A stretch of 54,898 bases of DNA from an uncultured Lachnospiraceae bacterium (GCA_910586605.1 CAJUJR010000008.1:1-54898), one strand, 5' to 3'. Positions 17,757-27,335 are shown, numbered from the stretch's first letter. The notes: generated by a model from the sequence alone, not told the origin. Numbers and translations are program-made.

Positions 17757-19043
17757 TTATTTTTCTACCGCTGCTTCTACAACAAAATTAACTGCTTTCT
17801 GTACAGCAATATCCATGCGTACCTGCTTCATCTCATTCTCGCCCATCATTTCCCTGAGCTTGTCAGGCTCCATCTGGTACATCCCTGCCATAGTCTCAAT
17901 TTCTTTATCAACATCTTCCTCAGATGTTTCAATCCCTTCCGCCTCTACAACAGCTTCCAGCACCAAACGGCTCTGGATGCGTTTTAATGCCTGCGGCTGT
18001 ATTTCATCCAGCATTGCCTGCTGTGTCATGCCTGTAAATTGCATATACTGTTCTACAGAAAGTCCCTGAGCCTGTAAGTTCTGTGCAAATTCCTGGATCA
18101 TCTGGCGTGTCTGTGCATCCACCATTGGATCAGGGATTTCCATCTGTGCATTTTCTATAATCTTATTTACAACATCTTCTTCTATTGCCCGTTTAGCAGC
18201 CTGTTCCTTAGATTCTTGGAGCTTCTTTTTCATATCTTCTTTGTACTCTTCCAGGGTATCGCAGTCAGATACATCCTGTGCAAAGTCATCATCTAACTCT
18301 GGCAGCTCTTTCACCTTAATCTCATGGATTTTAACCTTAAACATTGCAGGCTTGCCCTGAAGCTCTTCCGCCTGGTACTGGTCTGGGAAGGTAACATTAA
18401 CCTCAACCTCATCGCCAATCTTTTTGCCAATTAACTGCTCTTCAAATGTATCAATGAAAGAATGAGAACCAAGTACAAGAGTATAATCCTCTGCCTTTCC
18501 ACCCTCAAACGGCTCACCATCACAATATCCATCAAAATCAATAATAACAGTGTCGCCATCCTGTGTTTCCCTGTCGTCAACTGTAATCATACGTGAATTT
18601 GACTCCCTGACACGGTCAATCGCCTCATCAATATCTTCCTGTGTAACCTCAACCGACTGTTTCTCTACCTCAATTCCTTTGTATTCACCAAGTGTAACCT
18701 CCGGCTTTACCGCTACCACTGCAGTAAAAATAAAAGGCTTTCCCTTCTCAACCTGCTCCACGCTGATTTCAGGCTGTGCCACAATCACAAGCCCACTTTC
18801 CTTTGCAGCGCTCTCATAAGCATCCGGAATAATCATGTTAGCGGCATCCTCATAGAAAATACCTGAACCGTACATCTTCTCAATCATCGCACGCGGTGCT
18901 TTCCCCTTACGGAAGCCAGGCAGGGAAATCTTACTTCTGCTCTTCTGGTAAGCCTTGTCGACTGCAGAATCAAATTCTGTGGAATCAACCTCAATTGTAA
19001 GCTTTGCCATACTCTTTTCTAACTTTTCTACCTGTACACTCAT
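17757..19043 (-). CDS. tig: Trigger factor (ribosome-bound chaperone, PPIase)
   Basis: 428 residues, the usual length. N-terminal ribosome-binding domain with a GFRKGKAPR signature (LPGFRKGKAPRAMIEKMYG), a central FKBP-type prolyl isomerase domain (about 150-245, DGDTVIIDFDGYCDGEPFEGGKAEDY) and a C-terminal helical chaperone arm. It binds nascent chains at the ribosome exit. Start ATG follows AAGGAGGAAATTTAAGA. It is first in the tig-clpP-clpX-lon-engB series; the gap to glmM upstream is about 110 bases. Confidence 0.97.
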   Translation of the reverse strand: MSVQVEKLEKSMAKLTIEVDSTEFDSAVDKAYQKSRSKISLPGFRKGKAPRAMIEKMYGSGIFYEDAANMIIPDAYESAAKESGLVIVAQPEISVEQVEKGKPFIFTAVVAVKPEVTLGEYKGIEVEKQSVEVTQEDIDEAIDRVRESNSRMITVDDRETQDGDTVIIDFDGYCDGEPFEGGKAEDYTLVLGSHSFIDTFEEQLIGKKIGDEVEVNVTFPDQYQAEELQGKPAMFKVKIHEIKVKELPELDDDFAQDVSDCDTLEEYKEDMKKKLQESKEQAAKRAIEEDVVNKIIENAQMEIPDPMVDAQTRQMIQEFAQNLQAQGLSVEQYMQFTGMTQQAMLDEIQPQALKRIQSRLVLEAVVEAEGIETSEEDVDKEIETMAGMYQMEPDKLREMMGENEMKQVRMDIAVQKAVNFVVEAAVEK

Positions 19044-19154
19044 TCTTAAATTTCCTCCTTAATATCACACGGGATTTTCCCGCAAGTCCACATTTATATA
19101 ATATAGCATGATACCTTTCATAAAAGCAAGGGATTTGTTGAAAAAACTTCGTGA

Positions 19155-20498
19155 TTATTCTACAGCATGCCCCTTTTTATGTAAAGCAGCAACTACTTCC
19201 TCCACATACTGGCGGCAGAGTTCCTCTGTACCAGCCTCAACCATAACACGGATAACAGGTTCTGTACCACTCTCCCTAAGAAGGATCCGCCCCTCGCCTC
19301 CAAGAGCTTTTTCTACTTTCTGTACTGCCGCCAGCACATCTTCATCCTGCCTTGCCGCAGGCTTGTCGGCAACCCTTACATTTTTTAAAAGCTGTGGGTA
19401 AATCTTTAACTCCTTACGGAGTTCTGAAAGCTTTGCCTTCTTTTCTAACATAACTTCCATTAACATCAGCGATGTCAAAACACCATCCCCTGTCACAGCA
19501 TATTTGCTGAATATAATATGGCCTGACTGCTCCCCGCCAAGGGAGTGCCCATTTTCCACCATATTGGCATTGACATATTTATCCCCTACCGCTGTTTTCT
19601 CATAAGAAATCCCTTTCTTATCCAACGCTTTATACAGCCCAAGATTTGACATTACTGTAGTAACGACTGTATTATTATTTAATTCGCCCTTCTCTTTTAA
19701 ATAGCATCCACAAAGATACAAAATAGCATCCCCGTCAATCACTTCCCCTTTGTCATCCACAGCCAGGCAGCGGTCTGCATCCCCATCATAGGCAAATCCA
19801 ATATTTAGGTTATTTTCCTTTACAAATGCCTGTAGCTTTCCTATATGCGTAGAACCGCAGCCATCATTTATATTTGTCCCGTCAGGGTCCATGCCAATTG
19901 TATATGTTTTTGCGCCCAGCGCATCAAAAACACCCTTTGCGACAGAATAGGAAGAGCCATTTGCACAATCCAGCCCAACGCGTATATTTTTAAAAGAACG
20001 GGTTGCAAGGGACATCAAGTAGCCAATATATCTGTGCCGCCCAATCGCATAATCCACCGTGCACCCAATATGTTCCCTTGTGGCAAGCGGAAGGTCATCC
20101 TTTTGCCTGTCAATATATTCTTCAATCTTTTCTTCAATCTCCGCCTCAAGCTTATGTCCACTCCCGTTTATAACCTTAATCCCATTGTCATAATATGGGT
20201 TATGGCTTGCAGAAATCATTATCCCACAGTCAAACTGTTCCGTGCGGACCACATACGAAACACTTGGCGTCGGCGTTACATGCAAAAGGTACACATCCGC
20301 CCCGCTTGCCGTCAGCCCTGCCGCAAGCGCATCCTCAAACATATAGCTGGAACGCCTTGTATCTTTTCCAATAATAATCCTTGCTTTATGTTCCTGCCCA
20401 TAATACCAGCCTAAAAACCTTCCAACCTTATATGCATGCATAACGTTCAAATCAACATTCGCTTCCCCACGGAACCCGTCTGTACCGAAATATTTCAA
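19155..20498 (-). CDS. glmM: Phosphoglucosamine mutase
   Basis: About 447 residues. Converts glucosamine-6-phosphate to glucosamine-1-phosphate for UDP-GlcNAc. Signatures: N-terminal KYFGTDGFRG, the active-site phosphoserine loop ISASHNPYYDNGIK, the metal loop YDGDADR, the sugar loop GEQSGH and the phosphate loop RESGTEPVIRVM. The most likely start is the TTG at 20498, because a GGGGGA site lies eight bases upstream and the product then begins LKYFGTDG like other GlmM proteins. In-frame ATGs upstream at 20555 and 20519 lack this spacing. In many Firmicutes glmM follows cdaA-cdaR; here they are 13 kb apart on the same strand. Confidence 0.95.
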   Translation of the reverse strand: MKYFGTDGFRGEANVDLNVMHAYKVGRFLGWYYGQEHKARIIIGKDTRRSSYMFEDALAAGLTASGADVYLLHVTPTPSVSYVVRTEQFDCGIMISASHNPYYDNGIKVINGSGHKLEAEIEEKIEEYIDRQKDDLPLATREHIGCTVDYAIGRHRYIGYLMSLATRSFKNIRVGLDCANGSSYSVAKGVFDALGAKTYTIGMDPDGTNINDGCGSTHIGKLQAFVKENNLNIGFAYDGDADRCLAVDDKGEVIDGDAILYLCGCYLKEKGELNNNTVVTTVMSNLGLYKALDKKGISYEKTAVGDKYVNANMVENGHSLGGEQSGHIIFSKYAVTGDGVLTSLMLMEVMLEKKAKLSELRKELKIYPQLLKNVRVADKPAARQDEDVLAAVQKVEKALGGEGRILLRESGTEPVIRVMVEAGTEELCRQYVEEVVAALHKKGHAVE

Positions 20499-20874
20499 TT
20501 GATTATCCCCCTTTTCCATAAAAATCCCAACAACGGTTAATTGTAGCATATCCACTTAACGAAATCAATTCCCGAATCTGTATTTATGCAAACCAGGTTA
20601 CGATTCACGGTCAATTTCATAAGGGCTATCGCAAATTGAGGTAAATGGCCGTGAATTGTAAAAATACGCTAAAATTTACAGCCACCAAATTGCGCCATGT
20701 TTATTATGGCGCAATTTTTAAAAATAACCCATCAATTATAGCGCATGATATTTTTAAACTTGATACACTTTAAAAAAGGTGCGAAGCCTTTCCAGTCCCA
20801 AAAACGCCTCGCCAAGTAAGGCTGCTGCCGCGCCTAAGAAGAACGCAAAATACGCGTTCTTCACACTGAAAATT

Positions 20875-20900
20875 GGCGCAATTTCCTATAATATAAAAAA
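20875..20900. repeat. Recurrent intergenic motif, copy b
   Basis: Contains GCGCAATTTCCTATAATA followed by an A-run; closely related to the copies at 7842, 20919 and 39765. This copy contains TATAAT on the plus strand, upstream of the XRE gene. Confidence 0.5.
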
Positions 20901-20918
20901 GCGCACCACTAACGATTA

Positions 20919-20943
20919 CAGCAATTTCCTATGACATAAAAAA
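20919..20943. repeat. Recurrent intergenic motif, copy c
   Basis: Contains GCAATTTCCTATGACATA followed by an A-run, identical over that stretch to the copy at 39765. It lies 20 bases before the XRE start codon and 20 bases after copy b. Confidence 0.5.
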
Positions 20944-20963
20944 TAACACAAAGGAGCTTGCCT

Positions 20964-21311
20964 ATGAAGGACCAATATGCATTATCAAAAGAAGAATTTG
21001 GGCTGCGGCTTGCCAAATTACGAGAAGGCAAGGGCGTCAGCGCAAGGCAGATGAGCCTGGAAATTGGCCAGAACAAAAATTATATTAACTCCATAGAAAC
21101 AGGGCATAATTATCCCACAATGAGCAATTTTTTTGATATCTGCGAATACTTAAAAATTACCCCACAAAATTTTTTCCAAAATGACGAAGCCCCTACTATG
21201 GAACAAAGCGAATTTTTCCAGATTGCATACAGCCTGCCTCCCCACAAATTCCATCACCTTTTCCTTCTGGCAAACGACCTGCTTGACATAGAGGAATATA
21301 ACGATTACTGA
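20964..21311 (+). CDS. XRE-family helix-turn-helix transcriptional regulator
   Basis: 115 residues. N-terminal HTH_3 domain (about 8-65): FGLRLAKLREGKGVSARQMS, then IGQNKNYINSIETGHNYPTMSNFFDICEYL, the usual Cro/C1 pattern. The C-terminal ~45 residues are short and helical with no known ligand domain. AAGGAG lies seven bases before the ATG at 20964; the TTG two codons earlier is less likely. It is a solo regulator, divergent from glmM and convergent with the deacetylase gene. Targets are unknown. Confidence 0.88.
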   Translation: MKDQYALSKEEFGLRLAKLREGKGVSARQMSLEIGQNKNYINSIETGHNYPTMSNFFDICEYLKITPQNFFQNDEAPTMEQSEFFQIAYSLPPHKFHHLFLLANDLLDIEEYNDY

Positions 21312-21315
21312 ACTG

Positions 21316-22125
21316 TCACTGCTTCTCTCCAAAATGGCAAGGCCTTTCCCGCTCAGACAATGTCCGGAATGAATATCCATTTGCCTTTAATTCCTGTATT
21401 AACGGCCTTAAAGCTTCTAAAGTCGATTTACAAGCTGCTGAATCATGCAGCAATATAACCGGGTCATCATATTTTAAATAATCCTTACGGACATTTGAAA
21501 GGATAGAATCCGGCGACGGGCATCCCACACTGTCTTCCCCGCTTACATTCCAATCTGCATATCCAAGTCCCTCTTTCTTCATTTCTTCCACTACATGATC
21601 CTTATATCCCCGCACATAAGAATTTGTACTTCCCCAAGGGAAACGGAACAGCTTTGGGCTGACTTCCAGCTTAGTTTCCAGGCACTGTTTTGTTTTTTCC
21701 AAATCCTGGCAGTAAGTTTCCCCAGAACAATAGATTTTATCCGCCACATGGCAATAAGTATGAAGCCCAATCTCATGCCCGTCTTTTACTTCCTGCCGTA
21801 CGACGTCAACCAGATCCCCATCCACCTGCTGCCCGATTAAAAAGAAGGTGGCATGTACATCCTCCTCCTTTAAAATTTTTAAATATTCTTTTGTAAGGAC
21901 GCTCGGCCCGTCATCAAAAGTCAGGTAGGCAACTTTCTGCCCTGCGCTGTTTTCCCCCTCCCCTTCTTCCTCCGTTCCCTGCCCCTTGCTATGATGGATT
22001 GCAGCAGATATGCCAATTACTTCTTTCCCTGAAAAAAGCATCCCTGCCATCACCATACAGAGCAACGCTAGGCATACTGCCTGCCCTGCTCTTTCCCTCC
22101 AGCTTTTCTTCTGCTTCCCTTCCAT
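21316..22125 (-). CDS. Polysaccharide deacetylase (NodB homology, CE4)
   Basis: 269 residues. One N-terminal membrane anchor or signal helix (about 12-32) is followed by a short linker rich in Glu and Gly, then a NodB domain: motif 1 YLTFDDGPS with the metal/catalytic Asp pair, motif 2 HEIGLHTYCH, motif 3 RFPWGSTN and a C-terminal VILLHDSAACKSTLEAL. It probably removes N-acetyl groups from peptidoglycan or another surface polymer outside the membrane. CGGAGG lies before the ATG. It ends four bases from the XRE gene on the opposite strand. Confidence 0.93.
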   Translation of the reverse strand: MEGKQKKSWRERAGQAVCLALLCMVMAGMLFSGKEVIGISAAIHHSKGQGTEEEGEGENSAGQKVAYLTFDDGPSVLTKEYLKILKEEDVHATFFLIGQQVDGDLVDVVRQEVKDGHEIGLHTYCHVADKIYCSGETYCQDLEKTKQCLETKLEVSPKLFRFPWGSTNSYVRGYKDHVVEEMKKEGLGYADWNVSGEDSVGCPSPDSILSNVRKDYLKYDDPVILLHDSAACKSTLEALRPLIQELKANGYSFRTLSERERPCHFGEKQ

Positions 22126-22220
22126 GTATGCCTCCGTTTTTTCAAACCTTTCAGTAGTATATCTATGCTTGCTTTTCCCTAAAAATTACGATATACTTTT
22201 ATCATTCTATTATATCTGAA

Positions 22221-22252
22221 TCAGGAACTGTCACAAAATAGGCAGTTCCTGA
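22221..22252 (+). other. Leader hairpin upstream of the GH94 gene
   Basis: A perfect 10-bp inverted repeat, TCAGGAACTG/CAGTTCCTGA, with a 12-base loop, 31 bases before the GH94 start codon in a divergent intergenic region. No T-run follows, so it is not a standard terminator. It may be an operator or an RNA leader structure. Confidence 0.45.
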
Positions 22253-22283
22253 TTTATGCCGGGAGGCAGAATGGAGGAGATTT

Positions 22284-24725
22284 ATGAAATTTGGTTACTT
22301 TGACGACCCAAACAGGGAGTATGTCATCACTACCCCAAAAACACCACTTCCATGGATAAATTATTTAGGAAGCAATAGCTTCTTTTCTTTAATTTCCAAT
22401 ACATGTGGTGGTTACAGTTTTTATAAGGATGCAAAACTGCTTCGTTTGACACGCTACCGCTACAACAATATCCCAAATGATGAAGGCGGGCGCTATTATT
22501 ATGTAAAAGAAGGTGACACTGTATGGAATCCTGGCTGGCAGCCAGTCAAGACAGAACTGGATTCCTATGAATGCCGCCATGGGATGGGCTACAGCCGCTT
22601 TACATCCAGCAAAAATGGACTGCAGGCTTCTTTACTTGCATTTGTCCCACTAAACGACAACTGTGAAGTAAACCAGCTTACTTTTACAAACAACTCTTCA
22701 TCCGAAAAAACATTTACCATTTTTTCCTATATTGAGTTCTGCCTCTGGAATGCGATGGATGATATGACAAATTTCCAGCGCAACTTAAATATTGGCGAGG
22801 TAGAAGTTATTGATTCAACAATTTACCATAAAACAGAATACCGTGAACGCCGAAACCACTATGCTGTATTTTCTGTAAACAGTAAAATTGACGGGTTTGA
22901 TACAAGCCGTGATGAATTTTTAGGCGCTTACCGCGGCGTCACAAACCCACAGGTTGTAGAAGAAGGGAAATCACATAATTCCGTCGCAAGCGGATGGTCT
23001 CCAATTGCTTCACAACAAATTCAAGTTACCTTAGCGCCAGGTGAATCCAAAAGCTTTATCTTTGTCCTTGGTTATTGCGAAAACCCAGTGGATGAGAAGT
23101 TTACGGCGCAGGATGTCATCAATAAAAAACCTGCCGACGAACTCCTTGCCAAATTCCAGACCGATGGGCAGGTAGACGCAGCGCTTACAGAATTAAAGGA
23201 ATACTGGGAACATCTCCTTTCCAAATTCACGGTATCTTCTGATGAAGAAAAACTCGACCGCATGGTAAATATCTGGAACCAGTACCAGTGCATGGTAACC
23301 TTTAATATGTCGCGTTCTGCTTCCTATTATGAGTCAGGCATTGGACGTGGAATGGGCTTCCGTGATTCCTGCCAGGATCTTCTTGGCTTTGTCCACCTGA
23401 TTCCGGAGCGTGCAAGGGAAAGAATTATCGACATTGCTTCTACCCAGTTTGAAGACGGTAGTTCTTATCACCAATACCAGCCGCTAACCAAAAAGGGCAA
23501 TGCCGATATTGGAACCGGGTTTAATGATGACCCGCTTTGGCTGATTGCCTGTACCTCCGCTTATATCCGTGAAACAGGCGACATCTCTATTTTAGAGGAA
23601 ATGGTACCGTTTGACAACGATGCTTCCAAAGCCCAGACGCTAAAGGAACACCTAAAACGTTCCTTTAACTATATTGCAACACATAAAGGTCCGCATAACC
23701 TTCCTTTAATCGGACGTGCTGACTGGAACGACTGCCTAAACTTAAACTGCTTTTCTGAGCAGCCCGGAGAATCTTTCCAGACATTTGGTCCAGACAATGG
23801 AGTTGTGGCAGAATCCGTCTTTATTGCTGGCATGTTTGTAAAATATGGAAAAGAATATGCAGACCTCTGTTCCTTTACAGGAGACCAGGCAGAAGCAGAC
23901 CGTGCATTAAAAGAAGTGTCTGCAATGAACGATGCTGTATTAAAGGACGGCTGGGATGGAAAATGGTTTCTCCGCGCTTATGACGCACAAAGCTGCAAGG
24001 TAGGTTCCAAAGAATGTGAAGAAGGCCAGATTTATATTGAACCACAAGGCTTCTGTGTCCTTGCCGGAATTGGTGTAGAAAGCGGGGAAGCAAAAGAAGC
24101 GCTTGATTCTGTCAAAGAAAAACTTGATACAAAATACGGTATTGTATTGTTGCAGCCACCATATACCCGTTACCATTTAGAACTTGGCGAAATCTCCTCT
24201 TACCCACCAGGATATAAAGAGAATGCTGGAATCTTCTGCCACAATAACCCTTGGATTTCTTGTGCAGAAACTGTACTTGGACGCGGCAACCGGGCATTTG
24301 AGATTTACAAAAAAACCTGCCCTGCCTATATTGAAGATATCAGTGAAATACATTGCACAGAACCTTATGTATATTCACAGATGATAGCAGGGAAAGACGC
24401 CCATTTCTTTGGACAGGCAAAGAATAGCTGGCTGACCGGCACAGCAGCATGGACATTTGTAAATGTATCCCAGTATATTTTAGGCGTTGCCCCAACCCTT
24501 ACCGGCCTGAGCATCGACCCTTGCATCCCTTCTGAGATGGGCACAAAATTCACGATGACACGTAAATACCGGGAAGGGATTTACCATATCACCGTAGAAA
24601 ACCCTGGCCAAGTAGAAAAAGGCGTTGCAAAACTTATCGTTGACGGCAAAGAACTGACGGGGACAACCGTTGTTCCATATGAAAAAGGAAAAGAAGAATA
24701 TAATGTAACAGTCGTAATGGGCTAA
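22284..24725 (+). CDS. Cellobiose phosphorylase, glycoside hydrolase family 94
   Basis: 813 residues, typical of GH94 cellobiose phosphorylases. It opens MKFGYFDDPNREYVIT, has an N-terminal beta-sandwich (about 1-290), a linker and an (alpha/alpha)6 barrel with GRADWNDCLN carrying the catalytic acid Asp, plus GIGRGMGFRDSCQDLLG and a Glu-rich end. It splits cellobiose with phosphate into glucose 1-phosphate and glucose in the cytoplasm. No signal peptide is seen. Ribosome site GGAGGAGA is strong. It stands alone between a divergent deacetylase gene and a bidirectional terminator; no sugar transporter is adjacent. Confidence 0.95.
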   Translation: MKFGYFDDPNREYVITTPKTPLPWINYLGSNSFFSLISNTCGGYSFYKDAKLLRLTRYRYNNIPNDEGGRYYYVKEGDTVWNPGWQPVKTELDSYECRHGMGYSRFTSSKNGLQASLLAFVPLNDNCEVNQLTFTNNSSSEKTFTIFSYIEFCLWNAMDDMTNFQRNLNIGEVEVIDSTIYHKTEYRERRNHYAVFSVNSKIDGFDTSRDEFLGAYRGVTNPQVVEEGKSHNSVASGWSPIASQQIQVTLAPGESKSFIFVLGYCENPVDEKFTAQDVINKKPADELLAKFQTDGQVDAALTELKEYWEHLLSKFTVSSDEEKLDRMVNIWNQYQCMVTFNMSRSASYYESGIGRGMGFRDSCQDLLGFVHLIPERARERIIDIASTQFEDGSSYHQYQPLTKKGNADIGTGFNDDPLWLIACTSAYIRETGDISILEEMVPFDNDASKAQTLKEHLKRSFNYIATHKGPHNLPLIGRADWNDCLNLNCFSEQPGESFQTFGPDNGVVAESVFIAGMFVKYGKEYADLCSFTGDQAEADRALKEVSAMNDAVLKDGWDGKWFLRAYDAQSCKVGSKECEEGQIYIEPQGFCVLAGIGVESGEAKEALDSVKEKLDTKYGIVLLQPPYTRYHLELGEISSYPPGYKENAGIFCHNNPWISCAETVLGRGNRAFEIYKKTCPAYIEDISEIHCTEPYVYSQMIAGKDAHFFGQAKNSWLTGTAAWTFVNVSQYILGVAPTLTGLSIDPCIPSEMGTKFTMTRKYREGIYHITVENPGQVEKGVAKLIVDGKELTGTTVVPYEKGKEEYNVTVVMG

Positions 24726-24763
24726 TGGTAGCTACTACAGTTACAATATATATTCTAATACAA

Positions 24764-24793
24764 AAAGGTATCGGCCATATGGCTGATACCTTT
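24764..24793. terminator. Bidirectional terminator after the GH94 gene
   Basis: Long stem AAAGGTATCGGCC/GGCTGATACCTTT with a short loop, followed by TTTT on the plus strand and an A/T-rich tail on the other. It separates the convergent GH94 gene and the 206-residue gene. Confidence 0.85.
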
Positions 24794-24815
24794 TTATTTC
24801 TATATCAGAAGTACT

Positions 24816-25436
24816 TCAGGCAGAAAGATAGGTTTGCGCAAGTTCCCCAATCTTGTCACACTGCACCTGCATCCTGTTATAAGCTACTGCCTTCTGGCAA
24901 AGTGCCTCACCTTCCTCCATCTTTTCTGTCTCTTTATAAAGTTCTTCTCCCCCGGATGTTTTCTTTCCTTTCTCCCGCTTTTGCGGAAGCCTTGCATATT
25001 CACTTGTCCTCTTGAAATCCCGTACCTCTTTTTCTACCATTGCAGTCATATATTCCTGCGCAGGGTCGCCTTTCATCGCTTTTAATACTTCCATCTGGAT
25101 AGAAACAACCTGCTGTACCTCTTCTTTTGATTTACAGTTCTGCATCTTTGTTTTTAAAACTTTACGCTCTGTCTCAACCCTGACTGCTATTTTATACATT
25201 TCTGGATTGTGGATACGCAGGTAATCCAACTCTTCTGATGACAGCCGCTTACCGGATTTCAGCTTTTGCATAATTTTCTGTTCATAATTTGCACGCTCTG
25301 GCTCATCCATCCCACTTGTTGGGTCAACCAGCGCCTCAATCGCCTTCTTCCATGCCTCTGTTTTTGTCATCTTCCCTTCTGTCTCCCCTGTGGAATCTGC
25401 TTTAAGAGCCGCCATATTTCCTGAAATAAACTTCAT
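24816..25436 (-). CDS. Hypothetical helical protein
   Basis: 206 residues, charged, with no signal peptide or membrane segment. It is predicted to be mostly helical, with segments RVETERKVLKTKMQNCKSKEEVQQVVSIQ and YKETEKMEEGEALCQKA consistent with coiled coil. I do not recognise a family. GGGGAG is five bases before the ATG. It is the last gene of the minus-strand run TPR lipoprotein, hflX, folA, with a 91-base gap to folA, and may be read from the same transcript. Confidence 0.7.
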   Translation of the reverse strand: MKFISGNMAALKADSTGETEGKMTKTEAWKKAIEALVDPTSGMDEPERANYEQKIMQKLKSGKRLSSEELDYLRIHNPEMYKIAVRVETERKVLKTKMQNCKSKEEVQQVVSIQMEVLKAMKGDPAQEYMTAMVEKEVRDFKRTSEYARLPQKREKGKKTSGGEELYKETEKMEEGEALCQKAVAYNRMQVQCDKIGELAQTYLSA

Positions 25437-25527
25437 CTGTACTCCCCTCTCTTTCCGATATCAAATGCCCAAACTCTATCTGATATAGATATCGGCAGAA
25501 TCCCATAATTTATTTATGGTGACTATT

Positions 25528-26022
25528 TCAGCCATCCCTACGTTGGTAGATAGTAAAATAATATTCCAAATCATAATAGGTTTGTTCTTCAGAATCATGC
25601 GTCATTACCCACTCATCACTCTTATCAAGGTTTGGGAAAAAGGTATCGGCCTCATATTGGTAATCTACTTTTGTGACATATACCCTATTACAATACGGCA
25701 GGAACTCCTGGTATACCTTGCCGCCTCCAATAATATAAATCCTGTCTTCTTCATACTTTTTTAACTCTAAAAGCGCTTCCTCCATACTGTGGACTATTAC
25801 AGCATCCCCAAATGTATAGCCTTTTTTAGATGTCAGGACAATATTTACCCTTCCATTTAACGGCATTTTGCCAGGCAGCCCTTCCATCGTTTTACGTCCG
25901 CCTAAAACTACATTTCCCACCGTATGTTCCCGGAACATCCTCTGGTCTGCCGGGATACGGACAAGCAGTTCCCCTTTCTTTCCAATTCCCCAACGGGAAT
26001 CTGCACATACAATCATATTCAT
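25528..26022 (-). CDS. folA: Dihydrofolate reductase
   Basis: 164 residues, normal length. NADPH-dependent reduction of dihydrofolate to tetrahydrofolate. Motifs: GIGKKGELLVRIPADQRMF with the active-site Asp, VVLGGRKTMEGLP, VLTSK and the YIIGGGKVYQEFLPYCNRVYVTKV segment. The first residues read MNMIVCADSRWGIG. It starts 37 bases after hflX. No thymidylate synthase gene is in the window; the other folate genes here are folB-folK 17 kb away. Confidence 0.93.
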   Translation of the reverse strand: MNMIVCADSRWGIGKKGELLVRIPADQRMFREHTVGNVVLGGRKTMEGLPGKMPLNGRVNIVLTSKKGYTFGDAVIVHSMEEALLELKKYEEDRIYIIGGGKVYQEFLPYCNRVYVTKVDYQYEADTFFPNLDKSDEWVMTHDSEEQTYYDLEYYFTIYQRRDG

Positions 26023-26059
26023 AGGCTTTCACCATCCTGCCTCAAATTTTCTTCTTTTC

Positions 26060-27313
26060 CTATTTTGAGAAAAGATATAAATACTCCTTATCAAGGCAAG
26101 CCTTTACAAAAATCCCATCATTTTGGTACTCTTCCGAAAGAAGCTGCCCATATTTCCGGAGCTGGTTCAATTTTGCCCCCTCCCCATAAGGGAATACCAT
26201 CTCCAAGATCACTTTATTCTCCTTTAGCACATCACTTACTAACGAAAGCATTGTCTCCACGCCATCACCATATTTCGCTGAAATACGGACTGTCTTATCA
26301 GCATGTAAATCCTTTAATGTCATCTCCCCTGATACACTGTCAATTTTATTAAAAGCGGTTACAATTGGTTTATTACCTACTTCAAGCCTTTGCAGCGTCT
26401 CATACACCGTCTGCATCTGCACATCCATATCAGGATTGGAAGAATCCACCACATGTAATATCACATCGGCGTACTTTGCCTCCTCCAAGGTACTACGGAA
26501 CGCCTGTACCAGATGATGCGGCAGCTTCCGGATAAATCCTACTGTATCTGTAAAAAGCATTTCCTCCCCATTTTCCAGTTCCAGCCTTCTTGTCGTCGGG
26601 TCCAAAGTCGCAAAAAGCTTATCTTCTGACAAAACGCCTGCCCCTGTCAAATGGTTTAAAAGCGTGGACTTCCCGGCGTTTGTATATCCTACAATCGCCA
26701 CAACGGGAATCGGGTTTTCCTGCCGCTTTTTCCTAGTAAGCTCACGCATCTTCTGTACCTGCTCTAACTCCCTGCGCACAAATGTAATGCGTTCTTTTAT
26801 CAGCCTCCTGTCCATTTCAAGTTTCTGTTCGCCTGGCCCTCTTGTGCCAATGCCGCCGCCCAGGCGCGAAAGATCAGACCGGCCCCCCGCCAGATGGGAG
26901 GAACGGTAACGGAGCTGGGCAAGCTCTACCTGTAGCTTCCCTTCGCTTGTAGACGCCCTCTTTGCAAATATATCCAATATCATTACCGTTCGGTCAATCA
27001 CCTTAACTTCTAACAAATCCTGCAGATTATTATACTGTGCAGGCGTCAGTTCATCATCACAAACAACACAATCTGCCTGGTATTTTTCCACAAGCTCTTT
27101 TACTTCCTGAATCTTCCCTTTCCCAATATATGTCTTAGAATGGAAGCTTTCCCTATTCTGAACTACTTTAGCGACGGTCACAGCTCCAGCCGTCTGCCCA
27201 AGCTCCTCAAGTTCCTCCAGCGACTGCATCGTATCCTCTGTATCTGAGGTTGCAACCCCCACCAGGATAATACGTTCCTCCCTCTCTGCCGTATCATATA
27301 ATAATTCACCCAA
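26060..27313 (-). CDS. hflX: Ribosome-associated GTPase HflX
   Basis: 417 residues. N-terminal HflX domain with TYIGKGKIQEVKELVE, a coiled coil with the GGGIGTRGPGEQKLE signature, and a GTPase domain: G1 GYTNAGKSTLLN, G2 FATLDPTTR, G3 DTVGFI, G4 NKID. HflX splits or rescues stalled 70S ribosomes. It appears to start with TTG; AGGAGG lies seven bases before that codon and no better ATG is near. It is 22 bases downstream of the TPR lipoprotein gene. Confidence 0.95.
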   Translation of the reverse strand: MGELLYDTAEREERIILVGVATSDTEDTMQSLEELEELGQTAGAVTVAKVVQNRESFHSKTYIGKGKIQEVKELVEKYQADCVVCDDELTPAQYNNLQDLLEVKVIDRTVMILDIFAKRASTSEGKLQVELAQLRYRSSHLAGGRSDLSRLGGGIGTRGPGEQKLEMDRRLIKERITFVRRELEQVQKMRELTRKKRQENPIPVVAIVGYTNAGKSTLLNHLTGAGVLSEDKLFATLDPTTRRLELENGEEMLFTDTVGFIRKLPHHLVQAFRSTLEEAKYADVILHVVDSSNPDMDVQMQTVYETLQRLEVGNKPIVTAFNKIDSVSGEMTLKDLHADKTVRISAKYGDGVETMLSLVSDVLKENKVILEMVFPYGEGAKLNQLRKYGQLLSEEYQNDGIFVKACLDKEYLYLFSK

Positions 27314-27335
27314 AACAGAACCTCCTTTTTGTATT

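Larger units (their letters stand above)
20556..20963. other. Structured intergenic region between glmM and the XRE gene
   Basis: About 400 bases with no long gene but dense dyads. (1) Arms ATTCACGG and CCGTGAAT at 20603-20610 and 20649-20656 enclose a second pair, TCAATTT/AAATTGA. (2) A perfect stem AATTGCGCCAT/ATGGCGCAATT at about 20689-20714 is flanked by A/T runs on both sides. (3) A perfect stem GAAGAACGC/GCGTTCTTC lies near 20838-20862. (4) Two copies of the recurrent motif sit at 20875 and 20919. On the minus strand the stretch 20866-20757 is also open as a tiny frame (about 36 residues, GTG start, Ala-rich, no ribosome site). I cannot assign a function. Confidence 0.5.
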
